From NCBI GenBank assembly GCA_024220525.1, contig JAMYWO010000035.1:1-64000 (forward strand): 64,000 bases of DNA. The letters run 5' to 3'. The position numbers were made by a program, and so were the translations under genes. Positions 49,401 through 60,454 of this stretch are shown piece after piece. Source of the DNA: Cochliopodium minus. Its lineage: Eukaryota; Discosea; Himatismenida; Cochliopodiidae. Numbering within the stretch: the first letter of the stretch is position 1; each line of letters opens with the position of its first letter. Below the pieces are notes generated by a model. The model ran no database searches. It saw nothing but the letters and a program-made list of their open reading frames with translations, and was not told the origin of the DNA.

Positions 49401-50277
49401 CNNNNNNNNNNNNNNNNNNNNNNNNNNNNNNNNNNNNNNNNNNNNNNNNNNNNNNNNNNNNNNNNNNNNNNNNNNNNNNNNNNNNNNNNNNNNNNNNNNN
49501 NTTTCTTTTTGTGGCTTGATATTGAAACGAAGAAAGGAGATGAGGGTGTTCACATCTTTGTTTATCTCTCCCAACAACTCGAGAAAAGGGTTTAATGAAG
49601 ATGAAGAAGTGAGATCGAGAATATGATCCTTGAATGCTCCAACATTTCTTTCAAAGGTGATTAAATCATCCAATTTATCGAGATGAGAATTATCTTTTAT
49701 GATTTCTTTGCTTTCTCTTTCATTTTGAATATCTTCTTTATTCAGGATCTCCATCTTCTCATTCTTGATTATCAAGCATAATTGCATCTCAATAGCAAAT
49801 CCAAAATTTGAGATCTCTTCTATTTTAGACATGATGTTATCTTGGTTGAATAAATTGTCTTTAATATTGGATATTTCTATCCAATATTTCATCTGTTCCA
49901 TAAGTTCGTGTATTATTTCCAATGAATTGATTATTTGTTCTTTATCTGAAAGATATTGTGATATATCATTTGAAAGTTGAACTAATATTCTTCCCGATAC
50001 TGTAAATTCTGATTTTCCCAAATATATTTTGAACAATGAAATCAACTGTATAACAATTTATTTTATGAAATAGTTTATATTTCTCCAAATTAAATTTCAA
50101 TTTTACTTTGATGAAAGGTGTTTTATTGTATTTTTGTTGTTGGCTTTTCCCGATTTCTTCTAACTTATTATATATTGTATTTATTTTTTTGGAAATAGAT
50201 CCTATTTCACTAATTCCTTTTTCATCTTCCAAATATTTTTTAATTTCATACAACTCCAAAAGAATTTGTAAGTCCAT
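46409..50277 (-). CDS. USP53/USP54-like ubiquitin protease with helical N-terminal region
   Basis: The N-terminal ~500 residues (from ATG 50277) are helical then Asn-rich (NNNLNQ repeats). They are spliced (donor after TSPKG, about 48514) to a USP domain: GLENNNGENNCFLNVIIQSL (Cys box), YKWSEERVIPPFQLRLSLQK, FQFNDLADANEALEAVLECL, TNCNGCISHDIFGIEEMEVI with KCEKC zinc-type cysteines, LYLLKSPPIYTIGIAWEEEI, then LRGMVLYNLKHYSCYFYSLA and KWMVFDDSIVKEIGVSFESV. GENNCFLN, KHYSCYFY and the DDSIVKEIG ending match the USP53/54 subgroup rather than classical USPs. Cys, His and Asp are present, so activity is plausible. The 100-N gap at 49402 is probably spurious (see findings). Confidence 0.78.
47440..47560. 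repeat. 16-bp tandem repeat (AAATATTTTATTTTTT) in an intron
   Basis: Five or six near-perfect copies in an intron of the USP gene, next to the exon at 47402-47320. Confidence 0.8.
49325..49578. repeat. 77-bp direct repeat on both sides of a 100-N gap
   Basis: 49325-49401 and 49502-49578 are identical; the 100 N lie between. Both copies code for LLGEINKDVNTLISFLRFNI on the minus strand. Confidence 0.95.
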
Positions 50278-51133
50278 CTACTCAATTTTTTTTTTTATTT
50301 TGGGATTAAAGTTTATTAGGCTTTTTAATTAGATTTGAAAAATAATTTTATTTGAGAATTTGCTTTTAATTTGAAATCTTTTAGTAAATAATCAATCTTT
50401 GTTCAGATTCTTTTGGCATTTTCTTTACTTCATATGTGTAGAATCCTGACTCTATCAAGATAGGTTCTATTAAAAATAAAATTTATAAAAAATTGGAAAA
50501 AAATTTGAAAAAATTTAATTAATAGTGATATAATAAATAATTTTGTCAGAACGTAGGTAGGTGACATCATAGATCTAGTAAGGATCTAAGATCGGCAAAA
50601 ATTCTTCATCATTCAAAATATTTTTCATTTATAAATTGAGAAAACTATTTTTACCTTTATGGATTAATAATCAATATTAATAGGTAACACTTTATGAATA
50701 TTGGGTCATTTAAAAATAGAAAAGTTTATTTTTATATTCAGAAATCGTTTTTTTTTTTATATTTTAAAATTTAATAAATTAAAAAAAAAGCAAAAAAAAA
50801 TGATATGTATTCATCAATAGGAAGCATTTCAAAAAAAAAAAGGATTGTTTCGGAAATATTTTACTTAATATTCAATTTTCTTTTCGAATGGAAAGATTGC
50901 AAACCCCTCAAATTTAACCCAAAATACATTCAATAATTTTGAACTTAGATGTATAATCATATTTTGTTTTAATTTGATCATTTTAAAGCCCCTTTTGAAT
51001 GTGAAATAAATTTAAAAAAAAAATATAGTTGAAAAAATAAAAAAAAAAATTGCAAACAAAATACATCATAATAGTTTCAATAGTTGGAATAATAATCTAT
51101 CAATTGATACAATCAAATTTAAACAATAAACAA
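50278..51133. other. Interval with an orphan coding-like exon on the minus strand
   Basis: Mostly AT-rich DNA. At about 50473-50393 (minus) an acceptor TTTTAATAG is followed by an open stretch, PILIESGFYTYEVKKMPKES plus seven residues and a stop, which reads like a conserved last exon. Upstream candidates are MKNILNDEEFLPILDPY (50627-50577), ended by TAG, and MYFGLNLRGLQSFHSKRKLN (about 50934-50870), followed by a GT donor. I cannot join them cleanly in one frame. It could be a small unresolved spliced gene or a relic. Confidence 0.3.
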
Positions 51134-52509
51134 ATGGAAATTGAAAAGAGATTTGAAATAATCCAATTATCTTTGTTCAAAGATAATTATTCCTTCCTTG
51201 TGGTCTGTAAAAAAACAAAGGAAACAGTAGCTGTGTAAAAATAAAACCAAAATTTTAAAATATATGCATTTTTCAGTGAAATTGAATTGTTCTTTCATCC
51301 AATTTTTTCTTTACAAATAAAGAGATGCTGCAGAAGTATCAGTAGCAACTGAAATAGAAAATAGGTAGTGTATAAATCATAATTATAAATTTTTTTGCTT
51401 TTTTAAAATTAAACGTTGAAAATTAATATTTTAAAATCAAGAGGATTGAATCTTGTTGCATTATTGTCAACACATCATCATTGGGATCATGCAGTAATAA
51501 AAAAAAAATTTAATATTTTTTTATATTTTATTTTTGAAGGGAGGAAATACAAAAATGTTGGAAAAATTTCCTCAAGCTAAAGTATATGGAGGAAGTAAAA
51601 AAGTACAAGCAGTAACCCATGTAGTGGGAGAAGGAGATGAGATCACTTTCGGAGATAATTTGAAGATAAAAGTAATTTCCGCTTACTGTCATACTGATGT
51701 AATTAAAAAAGAATTTTTTATTCTTTGTTAACTTTTTCTTTATTGTCTTCATTTTCAAAATAGGATCACATTTTGTTCTATTTTGAAGATGGAAATAATA
51801 AATCTCTTTTCACTGGAGATACTTTGTTGTAAAAATAAAAAAATTTTTTTTTTTATACAATAATCTGACCTTTCATTGAATTTTTTAGTGTTGGAGGATG
51901 TAAAAAAATTTTTGTTCAAAATGATTTTTAATTAATTATTTTTAAAAAGGCGGAAAATTCTTTGAGGGAGTAAAATTTTGATTTCTTTTTTTTTTTTTAT
52001 AAGTTATTAATGATTCTTTTCATTTACATTAGACCCCAAATGATATGTATGTAGCTCTTCAAAAAGTTGTAAAATTAGACAAGGAGACAGTAATTTATTG
52101 TGGGCATGAATACACTGAAAGTAACTTGAGAGTAATTTTTTTTAATCTCTTTTTTTATTTGATTTTACACATTTTTTTTTACACTAAAAAACAGTTTTGT
52201 CTTTCCATCGAACCTGAAAACAAATTTTTGATAGAAAAAGTCGAATGGGTAAAACAAAGAAGACAACAAAATTTACCAACAGTCCCATCTTTGTTATCTG
52301 TAAATATTTTCATTAAACTTTTTTCTTTTTTTTATTTCGATTATTTCTTTTGAATTAATTGTTTTAATATTTTTTAAAAGGAGGAGCTTTCTTACAACGT
52401 TTTCTTGAGAACCACCGAACCTACTGTCGTGAATGGACTCAAAGTTGACCCTAAACTCAGCCCAAGTGAAGTTCTTGGTCTTTTAAGAGAAGCTAAAAAC
52501 AAGTTTTAG
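51134..52509 (+). CDS. Glyoxalase II (hydroxyacylglutathione hydrolase)
   Basis: Metallo-beta-lactamase-fold hydrolase that turns S-D-lactoylglutathione into D-lactate and glutathione. About ten exons, some tiny: 51889-51899 (11 nt, VGG) and 51950-51969 (20 nt, GKFFEG). Motifs in order: MEIEKRFEIIQLSLFKDNYS, VDAAEVSVATEIEN, LLSTHHHWDHAGGNTKM (metal site THHHWDH), YGGSKKVQAVTHVVGEGDEI, AYCHTDDHILFYF, SLFTGDTLFVGGCGKFFEG, VIYCGHEYTESNLRFCLSIE, and a C-terminal helical domain ending LGLLREAKNKF. The ATG at 51134 is the first in frame. A hydrophobic stretch lies just upstream in the same frame without an ATG, so a membrane-anchored form from an upstream exon is possible but unsupported. Confidence 0.9.
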
Positions 52510-52920
52510 AGATTATGATCCTTTTTTTTAAAAACAATCAAAATATTAAAAATTTTTCAATCTTTTAATAAGTATCTTTGCAAAAGTTTGTTGAACACTA
52601 ATTTAATTATTATTTAATCAAATTCAAAAATAAATTTAATATAATTTGTCCATATTTGAATTCTGGAATCAACTCTTTTGAAGCTAATCTTTTTTCAATC
52701 TTCATTTTTTTTTCAATTTAATATATAGGAAAAATAAAGTTCATTTCAAAGAGATGATCAATTTCGAAAAGTATTATAAAATGGAAATTTTATCCTAAAA
52801 TGATCAAACCTTTACATTTAAAAAAAAAAAAAAAAAATTGGAAAGCAAAAATCAAAGAAAAGAAAACTAAATTTTTTTTCAATACTCAATTACATAACCA
52901 AACATCATAAAAAAATAGAA
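52510..52920. other. Gene-free interval before the BAR-DH gene
   Basis: AT-rich, no exon recognised; presumably the promoter of the gene at 52921. Confidence 0.45.
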
Positions 52921-55900
52921 TGGATTTTTTCAATAGAGTAAAGAATAAACTTAAAACGGAACAAAGCCCGGTTATGCAACATGAATCAGAGATGGTTCCA
53001 AATTCAACGAAATATGCGACAACATCTAATTCATTGAGGGATGAATATAAGCAGCTTGAACTCAATAAAACTTTTTTGGAGGAAATAAATTCGAAATTAA
53101 CAAAGGTAGCCAAGATAAGGAATACCTACAATGAAGAGATGAAGAATATCTCGGTGCTCTTTGATAATTTTTACAAATCTTCCCCTCAGAATCAACCAAT
53201 CAGTGGATATTTAAAGATAATCTCTGAATATTTCAACAAAATATCTTTGTCCAGCCAGAATTTGGATGATGAGATAGCTATGAAAGGTAAAAGCTAAATA
53301 TAAATCTCAATTGAAATAAAAATATTTTAAAATTAGCCCTAATTATCTCATAATATTTTTGATCATTTTTAATTTAATTAAATATTTCTTTATTCCTAGC
53401 TCGAATTTTTTGAGGTTAATTAGAATTTAAATAAATAATTTTCTCTTTTATTAATCTAATTTTTTTTATCAAATTGAAACATATTTTTTAATTTTTAATT
53501 TTAATTTTTATTTTTTTATTAAATGTGATATTTTTATAAAAATTGAAAAATCTTGAATTATTCGAAATTTATTAGCATCAAAGTTTTGAGTTCTTGTTTG
53601 TATCAGATCATTTCAAGTATAATGCTTAAAATCATGGTGATTACAGAAATGTACATTTGCAAAATTGATTACTATATAATTGAATCACTTTATCTTTATA
53701 ATGAATTCAAATGATTTTACAAAAAATTTTTTTTTTGGAGGTGCTCATTATGACCGAGAATAACATATCTTAATTAGAAAGAAAAATATTTTATTTTTTG
53801 TTTTAATTTCGATGCGATTCTTGGTTTTTACTGTTTGCTTAAAGTTTTATAAAAAAATTTAATTTTTAATTTTTTTTTTGAATGATTAAAATATTTTCAA
53901 ATGGAAAGAGAAATTTTTTTTTTTAAACAATATTTTTATTATATTATTTTTATTATATTTTTTTTTATTCAAAAAATTCTAGTAATAAAGCCACTAGGAG
54001 AAATTTTGAGTGTCAACATGGTACAAGCAGAATACTCAAAGAAAAAAATGAATGATGTGCTCGACAAATACGACCAAGCCATCAAAAAAGTGGAGAGGCA
54101 ACAAAAAGACCAGAATAAACGTAATGAGTTACTCGAAGAACTCAGCGAGTGCAACAACAAAAGGATCATTTATGAGGAACAAACTCTTTACAATTTGAAA
54201 GGTAAAAGATCATTTTATTTTTATTTATTCATTTATTTTAATAATTTTTTATTATATATTTTTTTAATTAATTTAATTTAATTTTTTATTTGTATTGATT
54301 TAATTTTTTGATTTAAAAATTTTATTTTATTTAAATTAATTATTTATTTTTAATTTATTTAATTTTTTATTTGTATGATTTAATATTTTTATTTTATACC
54401 ATTATTTTCATTTTTTTTTTGATTGACCATTTTATTTTATTTATTTATTTATTTCTATTTTATTCATTGATTTAATAAAATAAGTTGATTTTATTTTTAC
54501 TTATTTCTGTTTTTAATCTTTTTATCAATTTTTTTTTTATTTATTTTTTTATTTTGATATTTTAATTATTTAAAATTTTCATCATTTTCATTTTTTTTTT
54601 TTGAATGAAGAAATGAACAACAAAAACGAAATTAAATTGGTGAATTTGTTGAGAAATTTTGAGAGTTGCCATTTGGAGTATTTCCAATACATGAAAAGCT
54701 CCACTAAAATCGAAAATAAACTCTCCTCCCCCTTCTCCATGTTTTCCTCCAAGAAAGAAGAGTTGTTGGATGGAGGGAAACCCATTGATAATCTAGCTAT
54801 CGAGACTTTTTATTCAAAGGATAATAAGTTTGAGATTGGTAACTTATTTTTTTATTTTTAAAATTTTTTATTTTTAAATAATTTTTTATTTTTAAATAAT
54901 TTTTTATTTATTAAAAATTTTTTATAGTTTTTCGTTTTTATTTGAATTGTGATTTTTTAATTTAATTGTTTATTCTCAAATTTTGATATTTTTGTAATTA
55001 TTTATTCAAAAGTTTTTATTTTTAATTGTGATTATTTTCAATCTTTCTTTTTAATTTGTAAATTAATTATTAAAAAATATATTTTAAATAATATTTGTAA
55101 ATTTTTTTTTTTCAAATTAATAATAATTTTTTGATTTTATTTTTTTTTCATCAATTTTTTTTTTTTAATTTTATTTTATTTTTAAAACTGATCATTTTTT
55201 TTGATTAATTTATTAATTTATTGAAGAACCACTTGATGATTTGCATCATTTCTTTATTGACTTTGTGAAAGACGAGAGAGCATACGTGAAAACTCTGAAA
55301 ATAATAAAGTTTGATTTCATTAACAATTTAAAAATTTACGAAAACATTTTGGAAGTTAAAATGAACAATGTTGAATTAAAATCAATATTCTCTAACGTTG
55401 AACTCCTTTATGATTTACATAAATCTTTTCTTGAAAAGGTTCTTATTTTTTTTAATTTATTTTTTTGTTATTTTTTAAATTATCTTAATATTTTTTTATT
55501 AATCAATCTCATTATTTTATTTTTTTATATTTTTTTTAAAATATCTTTTTTTTTCTTTAAATATTTTTTATTAATCTCATTTTTTATTTTTTATTATATT
55601 TAATTTTTGTTATTTTTTATTATATTTATTAACTTTTGTTTATTTTTCATCTTAATTTCTCCAATATTTTTGTTTTTTTTTTCAAATTATTTTTTTACAT
55701 TTAATTTTTCTTTTGTTTTGAAATTTTTTTTCATTTTTTATCTTTTTTTTTTTTTCATTTTTTTATTTTTTCTTTAAATCAGTTTGAGGAACAAGTGAAA
55801 GGTTACCCACAAAAAATTATTTTTGGGGAGAACATAGTGGAGTTTGTGAAGAAATTGGAGATGTACAACGAATATTTGTCTCACTTTTCCACCTCCCTTT

Positions 55901-56474
55901 TCTTGCTTGAAACTTCCTCCAAACAGAGTCCCCTCAAAGATTTCTTGAACTGTTTTGAAAAAAAAGTTACTTTGAAAGAATTATTGTAAGAAATAAAATA
56001 AAATATAAAGTAAAAATAAAAATAAAAAGTAAAATTATAAATAAGGATGTTAAAAAAATAAAATTAAAAAATTAAAAAATTAAAATCAAAAGTAAATGAA
56101 AATATTAATGAGTTAAAAATATTAAATTAAAAATAAATAAATAAAAAATAAAAGTAAAGAGAAATAAAATAAAAATATTAATGAGTTAAAAATATTAAAT
56201 TAAAAATGAATAAATAAAAAATAAGGATTTTGAAAATAAACAAAAAAATTAAAATTAAAATTGAAATTAAATTAAAAAATAAAAAACAAAAAAAATTAAA
56301 TAAATATTTAAAATTAATTTTTTTTTTAATCTTTTGATAGAAATGTTCCAGTAAATAGAGTAATGAGCTACAAAAACTCTTTGGAGAAGCTGAAAACCCT
56401 TTCTTCTCCTGTCTTGTTCACTGAGGATGTGCAAGAACCTCTTCCGAATCCAGAAAAGAAACAAGAAACAAAGG
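52921..56474 (+). CDS. BAR-DH (RhoGEF) protein, 3' part missing at this place
   Basis: Exons 52921-53288, about 53985-54200, about 54609-54839, about 55226-55437, about 55784-55985 and 56341-56474. Residues 1 to about 270 are long charged helices (LEEINSKLTKVAKIRNTYNE, VLDKYDQAIKKVERQQKDQN, LRNFESCHLEYFQYMKSSTK) with the look of a BAR domain. Then a DH domain: FIDFVKDERAYVKTLKIIKF, SIFSNVELLYDLHKSFLEKF, YNEYLSHFSTSLFLLETSSK and the last-helix signature LKELLNVPVNRVMSYKNSLE. DH domains load GTP on Rho GTPases. The last exon ends in a proper donor (56475 GTAAAA) but no further plus-strand exon follows before an opposite-strand gene. The same exon opens this window at position 1, where PH and RhoGAP exons do follow. 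Confidence 0.8.
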
Positions 56475-56555
56475 GTAAAAAAAAATAAAAAATCTAAAGA
56501 ATAAAAACAAAAAAAATTTTTAAATAAAACAAAATATTTTATTTTAACATAAAAA
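56372..56555. repeat. 184-bp sequence nearly identical to 1-184
   Basis: Aligned without gaps to positions 1-184, with two mismatches (56449 and 56517). It covers the exon up to its donor plus the first 81 intron bases; similarity then stops abruptly. Confidence 0.95.
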
Positions 56556-56577
56556 ATTAAAAAATAAAACGAAAATT

Positions 56578-56608
<31 letters not shown>

Positions 56609-56742
56609 CGAAAATTTAAAAAATGAAAAATGAAAATATAAAAAATAAAAATAAATGTATTAAACTAAATCAAATTGACAATAAAAAATTAAGTCATAAA
56701 TGAAATAAAAAGAATTATTTTTAAAAAAAATTTGCTTTAAAA

Positions 56743-59301
56743 TTAAATTTTTACATTTTTGATAGTTTTTTCGATGAAATAAAGTTTGTTGTCGATCAAC
56801 TTGTTGCTTTGGAGAATCAAATCACGAATGTCCAAATTCTCCTTGACTTCAAGCGAAAGGCTGCGCTTGTGAGGACTGGAGTCGACTAATTTAGGGAGGG
56901 GCTGGGTTAGAGAAAGTTCTTGTGATTGGGGTTTGGCGGAAATATTTTTGTGGAGCTCGCTCACTATTTTCGCCATGTTCAACACGTCTTGTTTGTCGAA
57001 TGTGTTTTTTGTTTTCTAAAAAAAAAATTTGAAAAAAATAATTATGAAAATAATTATGAAAATAATGAAAATTTAAAAATTATGTAGGAAAAAAAAAAAT
57101 TTGTCTTGAATAAATTTCTTTTTGAACAAAAAATAAAAATAAAATAATTGTTAAATAAATTTTTGTGCGAAAAAAAAAAATAATCGTTTTCCAAATAAAA
57201 GAACAAAACAGAAATCTCATCAAAAAATTTTGAAAGAAAAAATAGTTTCTATGAAATAAAAATGAAATCAATAAAAAAATAATTAAAAAATTATTAAAAA
57301 ATAATTAAAACATAATTAAAACATAATTAAAAAATAATTAAAAAATAATTAAAAAATAATTAAAAAATAATTAAAAAAATAATTAAAAAATAATTAAAAA
57401 AATAATTAAAAAATAATTAAAAAATAATTAAAAAATAATTAAAAAGTTTTTGGATTACCCACTTAAAAAAATACAAAGCATCCAAGATGTTGTGGATCTG
57501 GATGATGGCGACATTGAACATCTTGTCATCGCGCCTCTCGTTGTAAAACTTGTCATCATGCGGAGGCCTGAGTTTGTTGGATTCGACGATCTGCTTGATG
57601 CGGTCCTTGCTGTTGACGAAGAGGAGGGAGGAGGCAGTTTGGAAGAGGGTGTTGTGGGCTTTCTCGAGGACGGTGAGGAAGGAGAGGTCGTTTTCGAGTG
57701 CTTTGGCCCTGAACTCTTTTATTTGCTTCTCGGCGAGTGACACAAAGTTCTCCACTCTGCCCATCAGCTTCATGTTCTCGTCTTTCTTTTGTCTGAACAC
57801 TTTGGAGAGGTTTTTCAAAAAAAAAAAAATAGAAATGAAATTGAAATTGAATAACCGATGTATAAATAATTTAAAATTATGTTTTGTTTAAAAAAAAATC
57901 AAAAAAAGAGATGAAATTCTTTTTTAAAAAAAAAAAATGATAATAATTCCGAAACAAAATCAAAAATTAGACATACATACAAAAAAAAAAAAAGATGACA
58001 AAAATTTATCAAAAATAAAAATAAAAATAAAAACCAAACAAAAATAAAGAGAATGATTTTAGAAGAATTAAATTCAAATAAAAAAAACAATTAATTAAAA
58101 AATTAATTTTAAAAACATTGTGTCTATTCATATCTCTTTTAATAATTTCAAAAAAAAATTTTACTTGAGTGATCATTAAGTTTGAAATCTACAGACTTGG
58201 TTCCGCGGTGAGACCTAATGAAATTTGAGCCCTTGTTCAAAGAGGAGGGGGTCAAAGCTGTGGCGATACGCAAGGAGGTGGGAGATAGGGGGACAATGTT
58301 GTGGGAGAATTCTTCTTTGTTGGGGTTGAGCTCCATGCTACTTGAAAAGCTGATGCTGGGGTACAAATTCTTTGATTCATCTATTGTAAACTTTATGCAT
58401 TTTATTGCTTGTGTTTCGTCGTTTGTTCTTTTGTTTTTTTTTTTTAATAATTAAAGTGGAAATGTTTAGTTTTTTTAAAAAATAAAAAAAAAAATCAAAA
58501 AAAAAAAAAAATCCTCTTTGAGGAGCTTTTAAGAAAAAATTCTTTTTGTCAAAAAAAAAACCGCATTCCAATTATGAAAAATTAGATTGACGATAAATAT
58601 TATTTTACGTATTATTTGTATTTTTTTGATCAAAGATACAAGGAATATAATTATTTTTTATCAAATTGAATAAGATGGGAGCTAAGAAAAAAAATAATTA
58701 ATTAATTTTACCTGAAATTTAATGTCTTTTTTTTTGGATATAAGATTAGAGGTGCCATTATTTGAGCCAATTCAGCACTAACTTTATGATTATTGCTACT
58801 ATTATTGCAGATCATATGCAATAAAGAAAATAATTTTGTACAAGTGATTTTATTCGCATTGGGTAATGTAGATATGAGCCCTTTGATATGAGTTATTTGA
58901 TCATCTTTGTTCAATAATTGACTATAAATAATAAAACTGTCATATCTCTCGAAAGTCAAGAGAGGCTCGGGCAAGGCCAACAGATATTGCTTGATCAGCT
59001 CACCTACAACCCGAGAATCTTTAATATATGATTTCAAATCTACGTGGTGATCATCTAATTTAATTTTCTTCTTGATCAATACCAAATCTTTTTCTTGCAC
59101 CTTTTGTATAAATACTTGATTTAATTCCAATGCATTGGATTTCAAATAATCTATTAATTTCAAAAGAATAGGAGGTCCTTCCGTGTTAGGATCTATTGGA
59201 GGACAAGATCCTGGAAGGAATACGTCAATATCTTTAGTTTGGATTTTAGGAAGATTCTTTTCTGATGTTTTATTCTTCCAAGAGAGATTCTTTGTCCACA
59301 T
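56743..59301 (-). CDS. RhoGAP-like protein lacking the arginine finger
   Basis: First exon 59301-58712: MWTKNLSWKNKTSEKNLPKI, then a RhoGAP domain (GPPILLKLIDYLKSNALELN, YIKDSRVVGELIKQYLLALP then EPLLTF, LISTLPNANKITCTKLFSLL, SAELAQIMAPLILYP). Where active RhoGAPs have GLFR the sequence reads QVFIQK, so no arginine finger. Further exons about 58430-58160 (IKFTIDESKNLYPSISFSSS), about 57792-57445 (VENFVSLAEKQIKEFRAKAL, helical) and 57015-56743 (MAKIVSELHKNISAKPQSQE to the stop). The 3' helical region is not recognised. The joins after the first exon are inferred; the last exons could belong to a separate gene. The base composition of the 57.5-57.8 kb exon is clearly less AT-rich. Confidence 0.6.
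57276..57443. repeat. AATTAAAAAAT tandem repeat in an intron
   Basis: More than ten copies of an 11-13 bp unit in the intron before the last exon of the RhoGAP-like gene. Confidence 0.85.
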
Positions 59302-59626
59302 TTGACTATTCTAAATTTTATTTTTTTTATCTTTTATTATTTTTGATCGTTTGAAAGAGAGGAATTGCAGAAGGGAATATTTTTGGTATTAAAGAATCAT
59401 CAACAGGATATTCAATTTAAGTCATTAGAGATGTAAGAAATGGGCAATAATCTCAATTTAATCTTGTAGATCATATTCAAAATATAAATGAATAACAAAT
59501 ATTTTTATTTTGATTGATCAAAAGTATTCTAGATAATGTTGAGTTAAATATACAGTTTAAAAGTAAATTTTTGTTTTTTTCAAATGTTTAATATCCCATT
59601 TTTAAATAATTAAGGAAAAATAATAT
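59302..59626. other. Gene-free interval upstream of the RhoGAP-like gene
   Basis: AT-rich DNA, nothing recognised; both neighbours are on the minus strand. Confidence 0.45.
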
Positions 59627-60187
59627 TTAGAAACGAAGTTTGGTGAAGAACCATGGGGTGTTTCCTGCTCTGTATCTATTTTCAAATTGATGTTTGAGTT
59701 GTCTACGTACAGCAACTCTTCCAGTGGAAAGATTTGAGTTATTTATTAATCCTCTAAGATCAACTTTATTAAGTGCAATATCCATAGAATATCTTGTTGG
59801 CATAACATGTGCAACATTAATTACTTTAATAAATGGTTTTACTCTTGATCTTTTTGCAATTTTAAGGCGAGACATGCTGGATTTAATTTTTCTTGGATAT
59901 CTATCAATTCCTGCAACGAGAGCATGAGCTATAAAGAATTTATATTTGAGTATTGTTTTAAATTTGTATTTTAACATTTGGTTTATAAAAAAAAAGAGTA
60001 TTGTTTTTTTTTACAATATGGTCTTTCTTTTGTTGGTTTTTCATTGTAATTTACAACAACAGCTTTACGTCCAGCATAACGTCCTTGGAGGACAATAACA
60101 ATCTTTCCAGCTTTAAATATTCTTGGCTATAAATTATAATTATGATTGGATAAATTGGGTATTATTTCTCTTTATATCTTTTACCAT
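59627..60187 (-). CDS. RPL27: 60S ribosomal protein eL27
   Basis: Three coding exons. The first holds only the ATG (60187-60185), followed at once by a GT donor. Then PRIFKAGKIVIVLQGRYAGR with KAVVVNYNEKPTKERPY (about 60127-60020), and SHALVAGIDRYPRKIKSSMS, KIAKRSRVKPFIKVINVAHV, MPTRYSMDIALNKV, HQFENRYRAGNTPWFFTKLR then F and stop. This is a full-length eL27, a large-subunit protein near the tRNA exit side of the ribosome. The ATG-only exon is typical of ribosomal protein genes in several lineages. It is head-to-head with the secreted-protein gene at 60455. Confidence 0.95.
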
Positions 60188-60454
60188 ATCAGAAGAACAA
60201 TAGATATTTTTTTTATTTTTTAATTTTATTTTTAATTTGTTTTTTATAATTCGAAAAAAAAAATTAATATACTAGCACTATTAAATAGGAACCAAAAAAG
60301 AAAAAAAAAAAATTTCTCAAAAATTTCTTTTCTGCACCAATATTGTTCCCATTTGCATCAAGATTGTTTCCAATTTCAAATCAGAATGTATTGGGTTGAA
60401 TTATAAATCTCGTAACCTTTAATTAAACTTTTCATAATCAAAAAAAAAAAAAAA

